Source of the DNA: Candidatus Tritonobacter lacicola
Lineage (GTDB): Bacteria; Auribacterota; Tritonobacteria; Tritonobacterales; Tritonobacteraceae
DNA length: 64,000 bases
NCBI GenBank assembly: GCA_030765135.1
Contig: JAVCDC010000145.1
Span: forward strand, 1-64,000
Reading direction: 5' to 3'
The notes beneath the pieces are model-generated. The model saw only the letters and a program-made list of their open reading frames with translations. It was not told where the DNA came from and did not search any database. A program made the position numbers and the translations under genes. This document shows positions 60,649 to 64,000 of this stretch, piece by piece (positions within the stretch are counted from its first letter, which is position 1; every line of letters begins with the position of its first letter).

Positions 60649-62085
60649 ATGCGAGTCTTGTTCATAAACCCTCCTGAGTGCGCCGCCTCCGGCTTGATCG
60701 ATCTGGCAGAGTTCGAGCCCCTCGGTCTCGAGATTCTGGCAGCGAGCCTTCCCCACCATGACACACATCTGATCGATCTCATTTTCGAGGAGAAGAGCGT
60801 CGAAACGGCGATATCCGAGTTCAAACCGGACGTGATCTGCATGGGATGCTTCACCTCCCAGGTTTACATGGTGAAGGAACTGCTCCGACTGGCTAAACGC
60901 TGCAAGCCGGATGTCGTGACGATAGTGGGAGGATACCACCCCACATTCATGCCTGGTGATTTCGATGAACCCTATATCGATATCCTGGGCATAGGGCCGG
61001 GCGTGCAGACGCTCGTCGAAGTTATCGATACGCTCGAAGACGGAGGCGACACGTGTACGGTTCCCGGGCTTTACGTGCGGCGCGATGGAGAAATGTTCAG
61101 AACTCCCGCTCGCGTATATCCTAAGACGCTCGATAACGAGCCTTTCCCCGATAGGCGTATATCGGCGAGATACAGAAAGAAATACCACGTCTTCGGCGTC
61201 GGTCCCATTGCGGTGCTGCGCACGAGCGAAGGCTGCCCCTATCGATGCAAGTTCTGCTGTATATGGAACTTCACGGGGGGGGCCTACAGGGTGCGCTCGC
61301 CGGAACTCGTCGCGGATGAACTGGAGCAGATTGAAGAGGATTACGTCTATATTTTCGACGACGATTTCCTCTTTTCCCGTCCGCGCGTGCAGGCCCTCTA
61401 CGATGCCATCGCATCACGGGGATTAAAGAAAAAGTACTGGTGCTTCGGTAGGGCGGATTTCATATGTGACAATACGGATCTGGTGGAAAAATGGGCCGGG
61501 CTGGGGATGACCAACGTCTATATCGGCATGGAAGCGTGCACCGACGCGGAACTGGACGCCCTCAACAAGCGCTCGACCGTCGAAATAAATACCGAGGCGG
61601 TTCAAATACTCAGGCGGAACGGCATCACGCCTGACCTGGGATTTATCATGAGGCCGGAGTCCACCAAGAAGGATTTTGATGCCCTCCTCGCCTATGTCAA
61701 ATCCCTCGGCATACACAGGGATGGCTACGCCGAGTACATGAGCCTGACTCCGCTGCCCGGGACGGAACTATGGGACGAGATGCAGGACGATCTTGTCACC
61801 AGGGACTTCCGCTTCTTCGACCTCATATATCCCGTCTTGAAGACGAAAATGCCGATAAAGCCATATTTCCGCGAGCTCACGAAGCTCTACGTGAGGACCT
61901 ACCTTAACCTTGGCCTCTTCAATAGGACAATACGGGGAAATCCGCTGGGGCTGAACCCGCTGGGCACGTTCAAGAGCGTGATTGCCTCTGCTAAGTTTCT
62001 GTGGAAGCTGCTGAAGGCGTGCTGCATGGGCACCCGCGGATACGTTCCCCGCAGTTTTGGGAGTTCGCGAGATCATGCCGACTGA
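60649..62085 (+). CDS. B12-binding domain radical SAM protein
   Basis: The N-terminal domain (about residues 1-140) resembles a cobalamin-binding Rossmann fold (RVLFINPPE, ILGIGPGVQ), of the kind in class B radical SAM methylases. The radical SAM core carries C196-x3-C200-x2-C203 in GCPYRCKFC, with EDYVYIFDDDFLFS and FIMRPESTKKDFDALL downstream. Class B enzymes methylate or rearrange unactivated carbons using methylcobalamin or other cofactors. A B12-binding Asp-x-His-x-x-Gly motif is not obvious, so cobalamin dependence is uncertain. The next gene overlaps its end by 11 bases, indicating coupling. Substrate is not identifiable. Confidence 0.85.
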   Translation: MRVLFINPPECAASGLIDLAEFEPLGLEILAASLPHHDTHLIDLIFEEKSVETAISEFKPDVICMGCFTSQVYMVKELLRLAKRCKPDVVTIVGGYHPTFMPGDFDEPYIDILGIGPGVQTLVEVIDTLEDGGDTCTVPGLYVRRDGEMFRTPARVYPKTLDNEPFPDRRISARYRKKYHVFGVGPIAVLRTSEGCPYRCKFCCIWNFTGGAYRVRSPELVADELEQIEEDYVYIFDDDFLFSRPRVQALYDAIASRGLKKKYWCFGRADFICDNTDLVEKWAGLGMTNVYIGMEACTDAELDALNKRSTVEINTEAVQILRRNGITPDLGFIMRPESTKKDFDALLAYVKSLGIHRDGYAEYMSLTPLPGTELWDEMQDDLVTRDFRFFDLIYPVLKTKMPIKPYFRELTKLYVRTYLNLGLFNRTIRGNPLGLNPLGTFKSVIASAKFLWKLLKACCMGTRGYVPRSFGSSRDHAD

Positions 62086-62662
62086 ACGCGTCGTGAAGAT
62101 AGAGAGAATGCCGGCCGACGAGATGTGGAAGCGCACGCTCGGGCCCTACGTGTGCCTGTATGGGAAGTCGATTGAATACATCGAGGAGCGCTTCGGCAGG
62201 GACGAGGCGGTCGAATGGGTGAAGCGCATGGAGCGGGACTACCGGGAGGAGCACAGGTCGCTACACCTGAGCGTCGCCAACGTCCTGGAGCGCTTCACGC
62301 CGGGGAAGGCGCTGCGCGACAAGGTGGGGCTGCTCATCCTCCGGGAAAAAGTCAAGCGTACGTTCTACGAGTACCAGTTCCTCTACAACGCCACGGAGTA
62401 CGTAGCGAAAGAGATTCTCGACAAGGGGGGCCGCATGATCGCGGGCAGGCTTGATTTTCAGCAGTGTCCCTATGTTGCTGCCATGAAGGACATCCCCAAG
62501 AAGGTCAGGCCTAAACGGGAGACCTTTTGCCGATATGACTGTCGGGGACCGTTTCACGACGAGTTTTGCAAGTTCATAGGGTTTCGCATCCGCATTGAGC
62601 CGGCAGGAGAGGGATGCGTGTGGTACATCGATCCGCCGGAAGATCTGATGCCGGAGGATTGA
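62075..62662 (+). CDS. Small Cys-containing partner of the radical SAM protein
   Basis: I do not recognise a family. The start at 62075 (MPTERVV) lies inside the last codons of the radical SAM gene; a TTG six codons earlier is a weaker option. The chain of 195 residues is helical and charged (ALRDKVGLLILREKVKRTFY, AEILDKGG-like KEILDKGGRMIAGRLDFQ), with a late cluster of Cys in ETFCRYDCRGPFHDEFCKF that could bind a metal. Distant resemblance to ATC-hydrolase/L-2-amino-thiazoline-type folds crossed my mind but is not supported. It probably acts with the radical SAM protein. Confidence 0.6.
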   Translation: MPTERVVKIERMPADEMWKRTLGPYVCLYGKSIEYIEERFGRDEAVEWVKRMERDYREEHRSLHLSVANVLERFTPGKALRDKVGLLILREKVKRTFYEYQFLYNATEYVAKEILDKGGRMIAGRLDFQQCPYVAAMKDIPKKVRPKRETFCRYDCRGPFHDEFCKFIGFRIRIEPAGEGCVWYIDPPEDLMPED

Positions 62663-62695
62663 ACATCCACCATTCTATTATCGAAAGAGGGCGAT

Positions 62696-63400
62696 ATGTG
62701 TAAAGAGACCCGGCGCATAGTTCAGCTGCGTAATGTATTCAAATCCTTTAAAACCGGCGATGTAGTAACGGAGGTGCTCAAAGGCGTCGACCTCGTTCTG
62801 GCGAATGGGGAATTTGCGGTAATCTTCGGTCCCTCGGGCTGCGGCAAGACCACGCTTCTTAACATTATCGGCGCTCTCGATACTCCTTCATCCGGCTCCG
62901 TCAATGTGGGCGGTCAGGAATTGGATCGGATGAACCGCACGCAGTTGACCAAATTCCGCAAAGATAAAATAGGTTTTATATTTCAAGCGTATAACCTGCT
63001 TCCCACTCTGACCGCACTGGAGAATGTGGAAGCGGCACTCGAGCTGCTCCCGTTTGCAAGTCGGAAGGAAATGAAGCAGCGCGCGCTCGACTATTTGAGT
63101 CGCGTGGAGCTAAGCGACAAGGCAGACAAGTTCCCGGCGCAGCTCTCCGGCGGCGAACAGCAGCGTGTCGCGATTGCGCGTGCCCTGGCGAAGCAGCCAC
63201 GGCTGGTGCTTGCGGACGAACCCACGGGCAATCTTGACGAGGCGACGAGTGAGCGCATCCTGGGAACCATGCGCACCCTTAATGCCGAAACGGGTGCGAC
63301 TTTCGCAATCGTCAGCCACGACCCCAACCTGGCGGAGCTGGCCGACAGGGTTGTCCAGCTTTCCGACGGGAAGATTGAGAGTGAAAAAACTCACCCTTAA
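62696..63400 (+). CDS. ABC exporter ATPase, LolD/MacB type
   Basis: All ATPase motifs are present: Walker A FGPSGCGKTT, Q-loop GFIFQAYNLLP, signature QLSGGEQQRVAIARAL, Walker B LVLADEPTGNLD and H-switch IVSHDPN. The opening VFKSFKTGDVVTEVLKGVDL and the overall spacing match the LolD/MacB/FtsE branch that drives mechanotransmission-type (type VII) exporters. It ends within the start of the downstream permease gene (20-base overlap), so the two form one complex. Cargo could be lipoproteins, antibiotics or peptides; radical SAM neighbours make a modified product possible but unproven. Confidence 0.93.
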   Translation: MCKETRRIVQLRNVFKSFKTGDVVTEVLKGVDLVLANGEFAVIFGPSGCGKTTLLNIIGALDTPSSGSVNVGGQELDRMNRTQLTKFRKDKIGFIFQAYNLLPTLTALENVEAALELLPFASRKEMKQRALDYLSRVELSDKADKFPAQLSGGEQQRVAIARALAKQPRLVLADEPTGNLDEATSERILGTMRTLNAETGATFAIVSHDPNLAELADRVVQLSDGKIESEKTHP

Positions 63401-64000
63401 AGCCTTCCGCGATCTGAAAGCAATGAAGCTGCGCGGGCTGATGATAGTACTTATCATCGCTTGTCAGGCCGCCATTTATTCCGGTGGACTATGTTCGAAG
63501 CTCACTCTCTCCCGCTCGGTCGACGATTTCTGCAATAATCATAACCTTGCCGACCTCCAGGTTACGTTCGACGTCACGACGGCCGACCGCCTGCCGGCGC
63601 TGGATGACGTCAAGGGCATCAGGAAAGTCGAGTCGCGCCTGGCTCTCGACGGCTCCATTAAACTCGAAGATAATACAACGATCCCCGCCGTCATCATTTT
63701 TATGCGCGACGGTGAAAATCCCGCCATCGACACGCTCGATATCGAAGACGGTGTGTTTCCCTCGAAAGGTGATCTCGGTGTCGTGATCGAGCGGGGACTG
63801 AAGGACAAAGGCTACACGGTCGGCGATAAAATCACCGTCAGCGCGTACGATTTTACATCGACGCAACCGATCGTCGGCATCGCCCGCAGCCCCGAGTTCC
63901 TCGTAAGCACGGCCAATCCGGAAATGCTGATTCCGACTCCCGGCTCTCTTGGCATTATCTACGCACCCGTCGAATGCGTCGAGAAGGAAATCAAAAAGCT
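63381..64000 (+). CDS. FtsX/MacB-type ABC permease, 3' end beyond the window
   Basis: The GTG start (VKKLTLKAFRDLKAMKLRGL) overlaps the ATPase gene and fits the family's usual KxxxxxAxRDLxxxKxR opening. The first membrane helix (MIVLIIACQAAIYSGGLC) is followed by an extracytoplasmic MacB-PCD-like domain (VTFDVTTADRLPALDDVKGI, KVESRL, PAVIIFMRDGENPAIDTLDI, GVVIERGLKDKGYTVGDKIT). The window ends before the remaining helices. A later ATG at 63423 is less likely because it would lose the conserved opening. Confidence 0.85.
   Translation, partial: MKKLTLKAFRDLKAMKLRGLMIVLIIACQAAIYSGGLCSKLTLSRSVDDFCNNHNLADLQVTFDVTTADRLPALDDVKGIRKVESRLALDGSIKLEDNTTIPAVIIFMRDGENPAIDTLDIEDGVFPSKGDLGVVIERGLKDKGYTVGDKITVSAYDFTSTQPIVGIARSPEFLVSTANPEMLIPTPGSLGIIYAPVECVEKEIKK

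Noticed and set aside
1-64000. tRNA, rRNA, CRISPR array or replication origin
   Set aside because: No cloverleaf-like intergenic sequence, no conserved rRNA blocks, no regularly spaced repeats and no DnaA-box cluster were seen in the intergenic stretches.

Overview
This is a GC-rich bacterial chromosome segment of 64 kb with strong G/C preference at third codon positions. The cell envelope is Gram-negative: there is an RND pump with a TolC-type outer-membrane lipoprotein, a secretin, a DUF2490 barrel and several lipoproteins. PT-rich linkers, DUF11 and Ycf48-type repeats, LemA/DUF2207, DUF2092 and GTP-dependent PEP carboxykinase suggest an uncultured lineage of the Omnitrophota/Lentisphaerota/Auribacterota sort. 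No marker gene allows a firm placement. No rRNA, tRNA or CRISPR array was seen.

Region by region. 1-3.4 kb: a cut-off surface protein with repeats, then an exported OB-fold plus phospholipase-D nuclease-like lipoprotein. 3.6-6.6 kb: a structured intergenic element, then two tandem paralogues that each join an archaeo-eukaryotic primase (AEP) catalytic core to a PriL-like iron-sulfur domain; this is the most novel part of the window. 6.7-13.2 kb: pckG, a KtrBA potassium system, YbaB and small DNA-binding or exported proteins. 13.3-17.1 kb: lemA, a chimeric DUF2207-CsgG-like gene and an intact DUF2207 gene. 17.1-20.8 kb: a secretin-N protein inside inverted 30-bp repeats with a transposase-like remnant, then a secretin and small exported or membrane proteins. 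20.9-29 kb: a one-strand acid-stress or amino-acid block with catabolic ornithine carbamoyltransferase, exported glutamine-amidotransferase-like protein, exported nitrilase, GadC, GadB and an internally deleted GadC-like permease.

29-34.5 kb: a Ycf48-type protein, a small exported protein, a MASE1-GGDEF cyclase, an enolase-superfamily enzyme and a hydrolase with a cysteine nucleophile. 34.7-42.5 kb: an RND efflux operon. 42.5-47.2 kb: a large MscS-type channel, a metallo-beta-lactamase-like protein and a GIY-YIG protein. 48.4-52.0 kb: an ArsR-controlled thiol-redox and permease cluster. 52.1-54.3 kb: a scar of broken genes (Mrr-type nuclease fragment, headless SEFIR/TIR gene, possible RND tail) next to a class III cyclase gene that has lost its start. 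56.3-59.7 kb: two convergent DUF2092 cassettes. 59.8-64 kb: a GNAT-like protein, a B12-binding radical SAM protein with a small overlapping partner, and an ABC exporter running off the window.

The gad/arc block could jointly release, import and decarboxylate glutamate at the cell surface for acid tolerance. The ArsR block looks like a thiol-dependent metalloid or oxidant response. The AEP pair has no replication or phage neighbours, so its role cannot be read from context.
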